Shown here piece after piece: positions 53,007 through 63,357 of a stretch of DNA of 64,000 nt. Within the stretch, counting starts at the first letter, position 1. Every line of letters begins with the position of its first letter. The DNA lies in the NCBI RefSeq assembly GCF_000192795.1, contig NW_007360609.1, positions 65,451-129,450 on the forward strand, written 5' to 3'. The translations under genes were made by a program, and so were the position numbers. The notes under the pieces were generated by a model, which saw only the letters and a program-made list of their open reading frames with translations, made no database searches and had not been told where the DNA came from. The DNA comes from Vavraia culicis subsp. floridensis (taxonomy: Eukaryota; Microsporidia; Pleistophoridae).

Positions 53007-54545
53007 TTAAACCTTATCACTCTCGTACACATAAATGCCATCTTCCACGTTATAGTCCACAAATCTCTTGTGCCTGTCATTCTTAAGCTCATAAATAAAC
53101 CGCTCCACATTCTCCCGTCTGGCAGGCTTTACATTCTCAACGTAAACACGTGCCCTCTTACCCAACACGCTCGAAACGCCTCTGCTATCAAATACGTACC
53201 TCTGAATGCTATCCTCTCTCAGCAGATACGGATCCATACTTTCCAAAAACTCTATCTTTCCTTTACCGGGAAACACTATGCTCGGATTTGACACCTGGCT
53301 CTGCTCCACCACGTCTTCATATTTAGGTATGCTGTATGGTTTGGCATTTGCATGCTTGTTCATCCGTATGAACGGCTTATTGTCGGGCTCACGTACGTTA
53401 AAAATGCTTTTGTAAAAGTTCTTCTTCAATTTGATACTCGGCTTTTCTATGTGTTCGAATGTCAGTCCCTCGAACAGATAAGGATCATTCAAATTGTAAT
53501 TGCACACCGTGGGCTGTACAGCTGGCCCACTAACGGGCGGTACAGATGTGTAATACGGCTGTGGTGTGTACGGAGCGGGCTGCTGAACAAATGTGGATGG
53601 CTGTACGTTTGAGCTGCTTATTGCAGGTTGAGTATTCATGAAAGAGGGCTGTGTTGGTGCGGGTTGTAGAAAACTGGCAGTCGGTCCATGGAAGGACTGA
53701 GTTTGCATTGGCTGACTCGCAATACTCTGTGACTGGAACGGTATGCTCTGTGTGGGCTGGACAGCTGTATCGGCAGGCCTGTTGCTCTGCAAAAAACTAC
53801 TCGGCGCTGATATAGGATTGTATGCACTGCTCGTTGCAGAACCAATGGTATTGCCCGGTGCTGTGGAGGACAAGCCCTGTAAAAAGCTCGGCTGTGCTGC
53901 GCTCGCTGGCTGCGCCGATCCAGTGTTGGAGATACCACCAAACAATCCGGTACCGGTTGTTGAAAGCTTCGAGACTGCTCTCTTCCTTCCCAGTTCGTAG
54001 TCTTCGTGGCGAATCTCATCAACGCTCTTACCATTATAGCAATTCATGGCCGTTATATCGACCAACTCAACCAAACTCATAGAATCATCTCGGGTGTGCG
54101 TCTTCTTGTACGTCTCAACTGATGACCCGCGCTTTTCTGATGATGCAAGCCATGACGGTTTGGTATAGTCGTACGTGGTGGCAGATGGTGCTTTAAACGA
54201 TGAATAACCCGGTGTATCGTACGTAGTGCTACCTGTCAATGGTGTATATCGAGTTCCCGACACTCCGAAATTCGTTGTAGGCTGGTAAGTGCCAGTCTTA
54301 TTATCCGCAGAGAAATAGTTATTGGTCGTAGAGAAAGGATTGGTGCCAGCACCAAAACCACTTTTAAAAAGTCCGTCAGTGCCCAAATTCGATTGGGCAT
54401 TAGTCATCGCATCAGCGGTACCCTTCTGCTCGAATAAACCGGTATTTCTGTTGGCGTTTGAATAGTTGGAGAGGAAAGGTGTCTGGTAGCTCTGTGACGG
54501 CTGCGAGCCGAAATATGAAAATGGTTTTCTGTCGTTTTGACTCAT
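53007..54545 (-). CDS. Nup98/Nup116-like nucleoporin
   Basis: 512 residues from MSQNDRKPF. The N-terminal half is Ser/Thr/Gly/Asn/Gln-rich with sparse FG-type motifs (TGLFGG, KSGFG) and repeated SFLQ/SFMN units. A GLEBS motif near 150-185 reads VDITAMNCYNGKSVDEIRHE, close to the Gle2/Rae1-binding segment of Nup98. The C-terminal domain (about 420-512) resembles the Nup98 autoproteolytic domain (KGKIEFLESMDPYLL, GKRARVYVEN, KRFVDYNVEDGIYVYE) but ends YESDKV without the His-Phe-Ser cleavage site. It would act in mRNA export with Gle2. The start is set by CCCCC 11 bases upstream; the frame is open further to 54737. Confidence 0.88.
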   Translation of the reverse strand: MSQNDRKPFSYFGSQPSQSYQTPFLSNYSNANRNTGLFEQKGTADAMTNAQSNLGTDGLFKSGFGAGTNPFSTTNNYFSADNKTGTYQPTTNFGVSGTRYTPLTGSTTYDTPGYSSFKAPSATTYDYTKPSWLASSEKRGSSVETYKKTHTRDDSMSLVELVDITAMNCYNGKSVDEIRHEDYELGRKRAVSKLSTTGTGLFGGISNTGSAQPASAAQPSFLQGLSSTAPGNTIGSATSSAYNPISAPSSFLQSNRPADTAVQPTQSIPFQSQSIASQPMQTQSFHGPTASFLQPAPTQPSFMNTQPAISSSNVQPSTFVQQPAPYTPQPYYTSVPPVSGPAVQPTVCNYNLNDPYLFEGLTFEHIEKPSIKLKKNFYKSIFNVREPDNKPFIRMNKHANAKPYSIPKYEDVVEQSQVSNPSIVFPGKGKIEFLESMDPYLLREDSIQRYVFDSRGVSSVLGKRARVYVENVKPARRENVERFIYELKNDRHKRFVDYNVEDGIYVYESDKV

Positions 54546-54556
54546 TTTTGAGAACA

Positions 54557-54561
54557 GGGGG
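54557..54561 (-). promoter_or_regulatory. CCCCC start motif of the Nup98-like gene
   Basis: GGGGG on the + strand, 11 bases before ATG 54545. It rejects the 64-residue N-terminal extension of the longest frame. Confidence 0.6.
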
Positions 54562-55117
54562 CTAAAAATAAAAATATGTTTTATTGATGGATGGTACACG
54601 GCACATTTTACGATGTGGTGTGAAGAGCGTTCTCGTTCGGTTAAACCGCTTTGCAGAAATAGAAAGAGCCGTTGGTATGTTCTGCTCCACAAGCAAGTAA
54701 ATTTATTTGACATTCCATGGCGACGTAGTTCCCTCAAAGGGTCTCTATGACCTTATGTTGGGAACCAGTTCCGTATTAGTGAATTGCGCTTTTTTAGAGG
54801 ACTCCAAGACGAAATGCGTTTTATCAAACTCTAACGAACTTTGTTTGTTAAAGTGTTACATTCCTAAACGACTCTCTCCTCTTCAGTGTACTACTATACT
54901 CTGTTTATTTACTCTCTCACAACACAGGATATTCGTTTAGTGCACCAACATCCAGCGTGGTTTGTCTACGCTTTATTTTCAGGATGACAAAACCAACAAT
55001 GCTTTGAATCAGAAATTGGAAAAACCACAGTGGGCAAAATGTGCAATATAAGGTGTGTTTGACATGATGAGGTAAGAAATACGGAAAGATGAAACCAAAG
55101 GGCCGGTTCTTAAAAGC
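54562..55117. other. Intergenic stretch, nothing recognised
   Basis: No frame here continues the truncated M16 peptidase that ends at 55118. Confidence 0.5.
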
Positions 55118-55891
55118 TCATTTACTAAAACATAAAACACCTTTACTGGCGTAGGGAAAGTACAGTACACTGATCACCATCCCTTCCAACTGCTTTTTCA
55201 AATCATTCAAATACCTCAAAAAACTCATAAACCTGATATCCTTGTGACCTACAGACCGTATATAGGCGAAGTCCTCGTTCAATTTGCGGAGACTGCCAAC
55301 GAAAAAGTCACACGTGTCTTTAATCATAAGATTAATGGATGGTACAAACGTATGCCTTATAGTTCTTGTCGTTCGACCCAAATTCAAGTGCTTCTTAAAC
55401 TCTTTAAGCACACGTTGATGTGATTGCGGTCCTGTGACGTGGAAAATAAAATTTTTAGGAATGTAGTGCGCCTTGTGAAAATCGACCAGGTCACCAATCG
55501 CTATACGTTCGGGGCTGCCCAATATGTTATCTGCACCCAGTGAATTAGCATGCGCCTCATCAATGAGTCTCTCAAAGTTGCTGTTCTTCTCTCTCAATAT
55601 TCTTTCCTGCTCGTACTCAAACGTTTTTTCTCCAAAATCCGGACGAGTCACGTACCTAACGGCATCAGGGATGTTTACGTTCCTAAAACTGAAACTGGTG
55701 TATTCTCTGGTCGTATATCCACACTGGTTCTTTCCAGAAAGTATGATGTGCTCCAGGAAATGAGCAGCACCGGGAACGTCTTTTTTGCGTGGTCTTGTTT
55801 TTATGTATGCGTTGATGTACGGGTCGCTATCAGATTTGCTTGATAAAATCAACGGGCCGTTGATGAACTTCGTTACCTTCAGAATGCTCAT
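55118..55891 (-). CDS. Short M16-family metallopeptidase homologue (MPP-beta-like)
   Basis: 257 residues from the ATG at 55891; the longer frame begins with GTG, and CCC lies seven bases upstream (55899-55901 complement). The inverted zinc motif HFLEH (His44, Glu47, His48) and a downstream ILREK with a candidate third ligand (Glu101) are present. LVDFHKAHYIPKNFIF corresponds to the 'DLVDYHKTHY' block of mitochondrial processing peptidase beta. The spacing from HxxEH to ILREK is about 23 residues shorter than in yeast beta-MPP, and the protein has only one half of a normal M16 subunit. If mitosomal, it would trim import presequences (inference). Other M16 families are possible. Confidence 0.75.
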   Translation of the reverse strand: MSILKVTKFINGPLILSSKSDSDPYINAYIKTRPRKKDVPGAAHFLEHIILSGKNQCGYTTREYTSFSFRNVNIPDAVRYVTRPDFGEKTFEYEQERILREKNSNFERLIDEAHANSLGADNILGSPERIAIGDLVDFHKAHYIPKNFIFHVTGPQSHQRVLKEFKKHLNLGRTTRTIRHTFVPSINLMIKDTCDFFVGSLRKLNEDFAYIRSVGHKDIRFMSFLRYLNDLKKQLEGMVISVLYFPYASKGVLCFSK

Positions 55892-55901
55892 CGATTCAGG
55901 G

Positions 55902-56536
55902 ATAAAAATACGAGCAGAATTTTGGACCGCAAATTGCACCGTTCAAGTGCGCGGCAGAACTGTTAAAGCGTCTTTTTCTGGAATAAAAAATACGAAAAAA
56001 CTGGGTCAAGACAGCATTGAATGATGTCAATCGCGTTTAGCAATCAATTTTTTGTTCATCTGTAGAACCGTACGTGAAGAATTACCAAGGAGTAGTTGAG
56101 GTGTGTAAGGTTTGTTTAATTAGTTAAAACTGCTATTACCGGTGTTGTAGGAAGGATCTTTCTCAGTTACGCGTGGTAAAAAGGGGTACATCGGATTGTT
56201 GCAGCTAGATTAAGAAAAGAGTGAGCAAAGAAATAAATCACAGTCAAAGGGACCAAACATGGAAAACAACAACCACAAATCTTACGGACAAAACCCAACT
56301 TGTTAAGAAGTGCCACTCAATAAGGTATTTTATTTTTTGATGGCATGAGGGGGTAATAATTCCAACAAATATACTTTCAGCACACAACGCTTACGAAATG
56401 ATCCATCCTTTCGCGAGAAATGAGACTGCAAGAACAGAAGGATTGCACAAACAAAATGGTAAAGATAAAATGGAAATAAAGTACGGTCAAGTATGAATAA
56501 CCACACAACTCTTGTCTGAGACACTAACCACATTTA
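55902..56536. other. Intergenic stretch, nothing recognised
   Basis: Only short frames without support between the M16 gene start and the Rpn2 gene end. Confidence 0.5.
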
Positions 56537-59329
56537 TTACTCCTCATCATCCGTAAACTCGATCGAAAAGTCCTTCTTCCTCGTTTTCATCATCTCTCTT
56601 AGCGTCAGTCTCCCACCGCTCTTTACATAATATGTCTCTTTTTTCTTTCCACTCTCCTTGTCCTCCTCCTTGTCACCACATGTGCACGGCTCAACCTGCT
56701 CATTGCCACGCCTTCTAAACTTTTTAACCTTCCGTTTGGGCAGCGAAACGTCCTCAACCGCACCAAGCTTCTTGCTCGCCTCCACCAGTATCTTCCCAAC
56801 TAGCTTATACTTTATGTTCTTGTACTCCTTCACGTCTTTGTTTGCACCATTAACGTTCACCTTGAAGAATGCCGTGGGCTGGTAACACAGCCCAAGGTAT
56901 ATTATAAGCATGTAAAAGTAGTTAAAGCCGTAGAACAGGATGTAATTGCATATATTGTAGTAGTTTATCCTGTTTTCGCTGTTTTTATAGCTCAATATAA
57001 GGTTAGTGCCACCGAGGTTGATCAGCCCCCTGAAGATCAGCGCCCCAAACTTTGCAGAATTGTCGCCGGAGCGCAAAATTATCAGATCAACCTTGTTCAC
57101 AATCCGCTTGAAATTCGAGACACATGAATTGCACTGCATCAGAAGAAGGCCCAGGCCTATGCACGCATTTTGTACAACCAATGGGTTGGAATCGTAGAGC
57201 AGAGTCTCCAACAGATCGACTGCTTCGCTGTTACCAGATGCACACAGAAACAGGCCAATGGTAAGTGCCACCGCTGAGCGCACGAATGGACAATGACTGA
57301 GCACTTTGAAATTTAGGATAGATACGAGATTCTCATCCCTGACCACCATTCCCAGGCTGAGAATGGCTGCTCGCCGCACATCTTCGCTGTTGTCCTTCAC
57401 CATGTTGAGCAGGCTGTCTATCACAGCAACGTTGCCGGTTTTCACAAAAAACGTGCCCAGGCACAGCGTGCCTGCCAGCCTGAGATACGCATTTTGGTTC
57501 TTGGTCAAACACAAAATGTACCCAACCAGGTTCTCCAGCGCATCGTTATTCCTGTACTCCTTGCTCAGCATGTGTTTGGAATTGGCACGGATGCCATCAA
57601 TGTGCTCCTTGATGTCTCTCGTGGTCGCATTCTCTGCGCTGTGAAAGTTGTAGCTCCGCAATTCCTCAGCATTGTACATCGGGTAGCTCCTGTCGTTGAG
57701 CGCAATCAGGGCCATCGCCACAGCCGAAGAGTACGCGATACGGTTGTGCTCCGAGAACCGAATGATATTTTCAAGCTCGGTGAGCAGCTTCATGTCCATA
57801 CTCTTCGCATTAATCTGTCCGATCGCATACGCAAAGCACTCAAAATGCAGTTCCTCTCGTTTCAAATTCTCGAGGAATTTGACGGTAAGCATCGCGTTGT
57901 GTGTCGCAAAGTACGCGTTCCCCATGCCCAGCGTGCTCCCGAAGAAATTTTCCGTGTCCAAGAAATTGAAAATAAAGTCGGTTTCTTTTCCTGCCAGGCC
58001 GAGCGCGTGCAATGCAGCAGATTCAGTGCTGTTCACGTTGTCAAACGTAATTTCACCGCTCTTTATTGTACTTGGCAGCAAATCCTGCAGTATCTCAATC
58101 AACTTTAGTCTTTCTCTGCTCCCACTCGATTTACTTTCCTCTTCCTCAGTGTTTTTGTAAGCTGCCTCTTCAGGATGTGCCTCTACCTCCGACGAATTGT
58201 CCGTATCGTCATTGCTGAATATGTGTATGAGCCCAAAGCACTCAATACCGATGTACTTGTTCCATCCTTTCAACCCCCTGAAGAAGTTTTCGTTTCGCCG
58301 GTAGAACGTGTCGTTGCCCGTGCACAGATTAAGAAAAGTGTTTGTGAAGATGAGCGGCAAATTCAACGACTTGATGTTTTTTTTGATTCCCTTCGCGATG
58401 CTTGAGAATATCGAAAAGTTCGTCTTGTTGTTCTTCTGCAAGAAATCCTTTACGAGCATTCGCTTGAAGTTGCCATTCAATATTTCAGCGGTAAGCGCGT
58501 TTCTCACGTGTGCTGCGACTTGCGGAAAGGCCTCACTCACATAGTACGATGCTCCGAACTGCTCCTTGACGGATAGCGATGCGATGTACTTCTCCACAGC
58601 GTGCACTGCGCCACGACATGAAAACTTAGCGCTCTCCACGTCGTTGTATGAAATAAAGCGCACGCCGTGTCTCTCAGCCTCATTCTCAATCGGAGTGTTC
58701 TCTTTGTGTTTGACCAAATCCTTGGCCTGTTCCTCATCCTTTTCGGCGGTATCGCCTTTCTCCGTGCACTTCAACAGCTCAGTGTAAATAAGAGCGTCAA
58801 TAAAGTACCTGTACTCACCCCTCAGGTCCAGGTGCAGCACAAGACGATGAAACTCCTCAATTTCCATCATTCCCTTGAGAAATTCGAGCGTGTTGCCGTC
58901 CTTGACATGTTTTATCATGTCGTATCTTTTAGTTTCCATGATTATTCCCATGTTTTTCTCCTCCTCCAAAATATCCTCCACGTAAGCGATCAGCTCTGCA
59001 CTCAGCGTGTCTCTGTTGTTCAGGTAAGTATCAACCAGCTTGATGTGTATGAAATGGTAGTAGAATGAGTTTTCCTTGTGCTTCCCGTTGAAATATGCAA
59101 TGCTGTTCCGGTAATCGTCCCTTATGAAGTAAATCTTGGAAAGAAGTATGCTTATGCTCGTTGTATCGCCGTTTGCTGCTATTTTCTCGTGTATGTCGTG
59201 CAGCAACCTTATGTCGATGTGTGGAGCAAGTATTTCTATGTTGCCCGCTATGGTGTTGAGCGTTGCCGCAAGATCGATCGATTTTTTGAGGTTGTATTCG
59301 ATGTTGGGTAAGATGCTGAGCACGTCCAT
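56537..59329 (-). CDS. RPN2: 26S proteasome regulatory subunit Rpn2
   Basis: 930 residues from Met at 59329. Central proteasome/cyclosome repeats are clear: AYLRLAGTLCLGTFFVKTGN, VRRAAILSLGMVVRDEN, VRSAVALTIGLFLCASGN and VVQNACIGLGLLLMQCN, with an alpha-solenoid before and a beta-rich end (YYVKSGGRLTLRE). A charged insertion (about 195-220) and a Cys/Lys-rich stretch (RRRGNEQVEPCTCGDKEED) near the end are specific to this protein. Overall size matches yeast Rpn2 (945), and the C-terminus favours Rpn2 over Rpn1. The frame opens seven codons earlier at 59350, but CCC (59344-59346 complement) then falls within it; the second ATG keeps the motif 14 bases upstream. Confidence 0.92.
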   Translation of the reverse strand: MDVLSILPNIEYNLKKSIDLAATLNTIAGNIEILAPHIDIRLLHDIHEKIAANGDTTSISILLSKIYFIRDDYRNSIAYFNGKHKENSFYYHFIHIKLVDTYLNNRDTLSAELIAYVEDILEEEKNMGIIMETKRYDMIKHVKDGNTLEFLKGMMEIEEFHRLVLHLDLRGEYRYFIDALIYTELLKCTEKGDTAEKDEEQAKDLVKHKENTPIENEAERHGVRFISYNDVESAKFSCRGAVHAVEKYIASLSVKEQFGASYYVSEAFPQVAAHVRNALTAEILNGNFKRMLVKDFLQKNNKTNFSIFSSIAKGIKKNIKSLNLPLIFTNTFLNLCTGNDTFYRRNENFFRGLKGWNKYIGIECFGLIHIFSNDDTDNSSEVEAHPEEAAYKNTEEEESKSSGSRERLKLIEILQDLLPSTIKSGEITFDNVNSTESAALHALGLAGKETDFIFNFLDTENFFGSTLGMGNAYFATHNAMLTVKFLENLKREELHFECFAYAIGQINAKSMDMKLLTELENIIRFSEHNRIAYSSAVAMALIALNDRSYPMYNAEELRSYNFHSAENATTRDIKEHIDGIRANSKHMLSKEYRNNDALENLVGYILCLTKNQNAYLRLAGTLCLGTFFVKTGNVAVIDSLLNMVKDNSEDVRRAAILSLGMVVRDENLVSILNFKVLSHCPFVRSAVALTIGLFLCASGNSEAVDLLETLLYDSNPLVVQNACIGLGLLLMQCNSCVSNFKRIVNKVDLIILRSGDNSAKFGALIFRGLINLGGTNLILSYKNSENRINYYNICNYILFYGFNYFYMLIIYLGLCYQPTAFFKVNVNGANKDVKEYKNIKYKLVGKILVEASKKLGAVEDVSLPKRKVKKFRRRGNEQVEPCTCGDKEEDKESGKKKETYYVKSGGRLTLREMMKTRKKDFSIEFTDDEE

Positions 59330-59346
59330 GTCTTTTTCCTGATGGG

Positions 59347-61002
59347 TCATTTTTTTGTTTTTTTATGTTTAGCTGTGAACAAATTGCGGTGAATTTGTTT
59401 GTTTTAATTAACAGAGCGTAGGCGGTGAATCAAGCATTCTTTTTCATCGTGAGAAATGTAATAATTCGTCTTCTCGTGACCTAATGCTTTCTGTGGGGTA
59501 CGTTTGACTATGAGTACCGTAAAAGCAACTGTAAAAACTGCTACTACCTCGGGTCAACAACAAAAGTAAATCCCAATTTACCAAACTATTCACCATTTTC
59601 GTATCGGAGCTCGTGTTGAAAAACATTCTGAGATGTACCCAAATATCCATAGATATAAATGAACTGAGCCTGCCATTGTTGAACAAAACACTCAAATGAT
59701 TAACCAGCAGGTCTTTACAGCAGTATTAATCCTGAAGTTAGCAAAAAGGTATATTTTTCATGAAAAAATAAAGGTCTCGTTTCACAAATACAAACAGCTT
59801 AACTGGTAAACTGCTAAAAATACGAAGGTACTTCATTTTACTTTCTATAGCATTCATTAGGAACGATAATGAATGCTATTTCTGCCCTGTCCCGTAGGCA
59901 AACCGGCACACACCACATTTTGTANNNNNNNNNNNNNNNNNNNNNNNNNNNNNNNNNNNNNNNNNNNNNNNNNNNNNNNNNNNNNNNNNNNNNNNNNNNN
60001 NNNNNNNNNNNNNNNNNNNNNNNNNNNNNNNNNNNNNNNNNNNNNNNNNNNNNNNNNNNNNNNNNNNNNNNNNNNNNNNNNNNNNNNNNNNNNNNNNNNN
60101 NNNNNNNNNNNNNNNNNNNNNNNNNNNNNNNNNNNNNNNNNNNNNNNNNNNNNNNNNNNNNNNNNNNNNNNNNNNNNNNNNNNNNNNNNNNNNNNNNNNN
60201 NNNNNNNNNNNNNNNNNNNNNNNNNNNNNNNNNNNNNNNNNNNNNNNNNNNNNNNNNNNNNNNNNNNNNNNNNNNNNNNNNNNNNNNNNNNNNNNNNNNN
60301 NNNNNNNNNNNNNNNNNNNNNNNNNNNNNNNNNNNNNNNNNNNNNNNNNNNNNNNNNNNNNNNNNNNNNNNNNNNNNNNNNNNNNNNNNNNNNNNNNNNN
60401 NNNNNNNNNNNNNNNNNNNNNNNNNNNNNNNNNNNNNNNNNNNNNNNNNNNNNNNNNNNNNNNNNNNNNNNNNNNNNNNNNNNNNNNNNNNNNNNNNNNN
60501 NNNNNNNNNNNNNNNNNNNNNNNNNNNNNNNNNNNNNNNNNNNNNNNNNNNTTAATTCTTCATTTTATTTGTACGATGTGCAAGATAAAAAGCGAACTGT
60601 AACGAAGTAAAACGCCAGCTCTAAAAATAACAAGTTAAATTGAATATAAAACCAAATATCTGTTCTGTTTTACAAACAGAGATAGTTCCCATAATCGCAC
60701 CTTAACGTCTACGCTGCCAAATGCATCTCATGCAAGAACAACCATGAACCTATTTTCAATAAATGTGTTTTCAATAAAAAATGAATTTATTCACTGTAGT
60801 ATCCTTTTCTCTGTTCCTGATCGCTACTCGAGGCCGCATGTCCCCTTTTTATAGTTTATTTGCCATTAATACCCACCTCACCATTTCATTCCTGTAATTA
60901 TCGGCAGTCCTTTCTACCGTAGCGTGCTACCTCCCACATCCTTTACCGCTTCTTTCCCTGTTTACGATTCAATCATAAAATAAACGGAAAAAAAGTAAAC
61001 AA
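59347..61002. other. Intergenic stretch with assembly gap
   Basis: Nothing recognised outside the N run at 59925-60551. Frames drawn through the gap are artefacts. CCC at about 60957-60959 lies roughly 45 bases before the Gid2 ATG. Confidence 0.5.
59925..60551. other. Assembly gap (627 N)
   Basis: Run of N. Whether a gene lies inside cannot be judged. Confidence 0.99.
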
Positions 61003-61953
61003 ATGAACCTAAAGGACATCGAAAGGCGCACATTCTTCCTGATCGACCAAATAATTGCTGATCTGAACGACGTAGACCGCAAAGATGAGCTTGTGGCGCT
61101 CTGGCTAAAGTACCACAACCACATCAAAAGCACGTGTTGCAACGAAAACCAAACGTTCAAAATCTTGGAGAACACCAAAATAGACACTAAAAACGTGGTT
61201 GATACGCTCATACTCGATTACCTGCTGCGCATTGATGTGCACAAGGCAAAGGAGTTCATGAAAAGAGCAGGTGGATACACCGTGGAGTACTGGAAGATGT
61301 TCGGGATGAGGGACAAACTGGTAACACTCGTAGACGAAGAAAAATATGACGAAATATTGGAAATTGTTGGCGGAAAAGATAGGTCTGACACCGTCACACA
61401 GTTTATATTCAACGTAAAAAGCCTGAAATTCATAGAAATGGTGCGCACTAACAACAAGGCGCTCTCCTATATCCAGTCAAACTTCCAAGATCATAAAAAA
61501 ACCGAAGTACTCAAACTTGCGAAGATGTTGCTTACCCAGCAGACTGACACACACCAGGAATACGTCGAGAGCGCAAAGGCACTCATACCTAAACTGTGCA
61601 CTGATATGTTCAGCATTCCTACCTTCTCAACACTTCCAATCATCTACGAAATAGGAATGAAAAGCTTTCAAACTCTCAATACACCTGAGATAAATGCGAT
61701 GCTCGAAGTTACCTGTTCTAAAGAGCTGCCCATCGACATAGCACTGCCAAAAAAGTATATTTTTCATTCGTATGTGGTATGTCCAGTGCTTAAAGTAGTG
61801 TGTGATGAGAGCAACCCGCCCATCCTGCTGGAGTGCAGACACGTAATTTCTATGGAAGCAGTGAAACGGCTCAATTGCGCTAATGGATGCTTTAAGTGCC
61901 CGTACTGTCCGGTTGAGAGCAATATCAATAATGTGTACGAGATATACTGTTAA
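61003..61953 (+). CDS. RMD5: GID/CTLH E3 ligase RING subunit Gid2/Rmd5
   Basis: 316 residues. A CTLH-like helical segment (about 65-125: NVVDTLILDYLLRIDVHKAKEF) is followed by a CRA-like region and a C-terminal RING-Gid domain (about 257-316): CPVLKVVC, then ESNPPILLECRHVIS, then FKCPYCPVE. NPP-x-x-L-x-C-x-HVIS is diagnostic for Gid2/RMND5. The Gly normally before His (CGH) is Arg here (CRH). The family forms a heterodimeric RING ligase with Gid9/MAEA, which in yeast degrades gluconeogenic enzymes. At 316 residues it is shorter than yeast Rmd5 (421). Gid9 is not in this window. Confidence 0.88.
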   Translation: MNLKDIERRTFFLIDQIIADLNDVDRKDELVALWLKYHNHIKSTCCNENQTFKILENTKIDTKNVVDTLILDYLLRIDVHKAKEFMKRAGGYTVEYWKMFGMRDKLVTLVDEEKYDEILEIVGGKDRSDTVTQFIFNVKSLKFIEMVRTNNKALSYIQSNFQDHKKTEVLKLAKMLLTQQTDTHQEYVESAKALIPKLCTDMFSIPTFSTLPIIYEIGMKSFQTLNTPEINAMLEVTCSKELPIDIALPKKYIFHSYVVCPVLKVVCDESNPPILLECRHVISMEAVKRLNCANGCFKCPYCPVESNINNVYEIYC

Positions 61954-61996
61954 AGATAGATTTGTTCGAACACGCCTTTTCCGTGTCTTTGCCACG

Positions 61997-62425
61997 TTAA
62001 AATGCAATATTCCGTGTAAACCACATCAGTTCATAATATCTATATTTCTCCCGCCGTGCTAACACTAAGAGATGTGTGGTATAAACAGCTTTATTAACCG
62101 TTTCATACTCGGTAAAAGTGTATGAACTGTGGATCAACACAGGAGAACCATTTATATTTATACTGCGCTCAACAACCACTATTTTAATATCACGTAAAAT
62201 ACTCTTTTGATGCGGCGTATTTATGAATTTATACGGTACATCAATGTTTTGGTACAAATCAATCGTAGAAAATGCGGTTGGTGATAATCCGCTAGGGTAT
62301 TTACAAATTGGTGTGGTAAGCGGTATGATCAGAGCAGCAACAAATTCAATATTAATAAAAAGTACAAGCGTTGCTGCCGAGCTGTTGTGAGTTACGCTTT
62401 CTACATCGCAGAGATATGAAGACAT
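61997..62425 (-). CDS. Hypothetical protein or 3' part of a decayed gene
   Basis: 142 residues from MSSYLCDVESV; the longer frame begins with GTG. The sequence looks protein-like, with hydrophobic strands (ATLVLFINIEFVAALIIPL) and a basic/aromatic end (RREKYRYYELMWFTRN). No CCC motif near the ATG. It lies 43 bases from the convergent Gid2 gene. The similar-quality frames upstream on the same strand make a broken larger gene plausible. Family unknown. Confidence 0.4.
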   Translation of the reverse strand: MSSYLCDVESVTHNSSAATLVLFINIEFVAALIIPLTTPICKYPSGLSPTAFSTIDLYQNIDVPYKFINTPHQKSILRDIKIVVVERSININGSPVLIHSSYTFTEYETVNKAVYTTHLLVLARREKYRYYELMWFTRNIAF

Positions 62426-62783
62426 TTTCTGTTTTGGAGCCACATTAAGACAGTGTTGTAAACTCGCATTGGCAATATTTCATAAAATTTGCACCCGTAA
62501 GACTTCTCTCTGCGATATTCGCCTGCTTATTGCGCCCATGCTCAGCAGATTTCTTTGCAAAATCTTCAAATGATCCTTTTACAAACCATACAATCGAACA
62601 ATACTATGATGCATCGCTGAACACCACGTAACAACCTCATCATACCTTGAGGTGTCCAACTTGATATCAAATATAGCGGGAACATGGACCTATCAGAATG
62701 TTCAGGTCAATAATAAGATATCAAAACGTTCAGCATGTCTACAACCACTCGTAGTATAGATTATTGATCGGCAAAGTCGTGAC

Positions 62784-63131
62784 CTAACGGAAAATGCAAT
62801 GAACTAGCCCGTGGCATGGTTGGTTCAAGCGAATCAGAAAGATTTGTTTGGATGATACCGCTGTTTGAGATGATAAATAAACTTTTTTAGTAAGACAACC
62901 GGACATGAACCTGTCCATAAGTACACTAAGCCATAAATCGTTCTGATCATCCATAGAGTTGTTTGACAGCATATTAATTGTTCGTATCTGTGTTATGGTG
63001 TACATATAGCATGTGTCCACACGATAAATGCCGTTTTCCACTTCGCTCGTTGCGCAAAATAAACCTGAACAACCGGTAGTTTTAAACGAGGATCTTATCA
63101 TTTCACAACACAGTCGTGCACTTTCAGACAT
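62784..63131 (-). CDS. Hypothetical protein or 5' part of a decayed gene
   Basis: 115 residues from MSESARLCCEM; the longer frame begins with GTG. Cys-rich, with protein-like segments (SEVENGIYRVDTCYMYTITQ) but a degraded-looking end. May be the start of the decayed gene whose later parts lie at 62460-62640 and 61997-62425. No CCC motif near the start and no family recognised. Confidence 0.35.
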   Translation of the reverse strand: MSESARLCCEMIRSSFKTTGCSGLFCATSEVENGIYRVDTCYMYTITQIRTINMLSNNSMDDQNDLWLSVLMDRFMSGCLTKKVYLSSQTAVSSKQIFLIRLNQPCHGLVHCIFR

Positions 63132-63357
63132 ATTATTACGCCTGGTCGCTTCAAACACCGTAGCACTGCTATTATACCGTTCAGAACGGGCAAAATGCCC
63201 GTAATGTGTCGTTCATGGTAGCAACCAATGAAAGCGCTTGATCACAACCAAACATTCTGATCATTTCTGTGCATTGCTTTGTCAATCAAGAGGCTAAGTT
63301 TTAGCTTTTGACTTAAATGATACACAAGATATAAATTATGATAAAAGGAATTTTGTA

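Larger units (their letters stand above)
61954..63357. other. Stretch of minus-strand coding-like debris
   Basis: Besides the two frames listed at 61997-62425 and 62784-63131, the minus strand at about 62460-62640 translates to protein-like text (FVKGSFEDFAKKSAEHGRN) without a proper start. Together these suggest a decayed gene rather than three small ones. Confidence 0.4.

Noticed and set aside
57494..58160. Long + frames antisense to Rpn2 (up to 204 codons)
   Set aside because: Shadows of the proteasome subunit gene.
59869..60610. Frames of more than 220 codons across the 59.9-60.5 kb N run
   Set aside because: Almost entirely N, so there is no evidence of coding.
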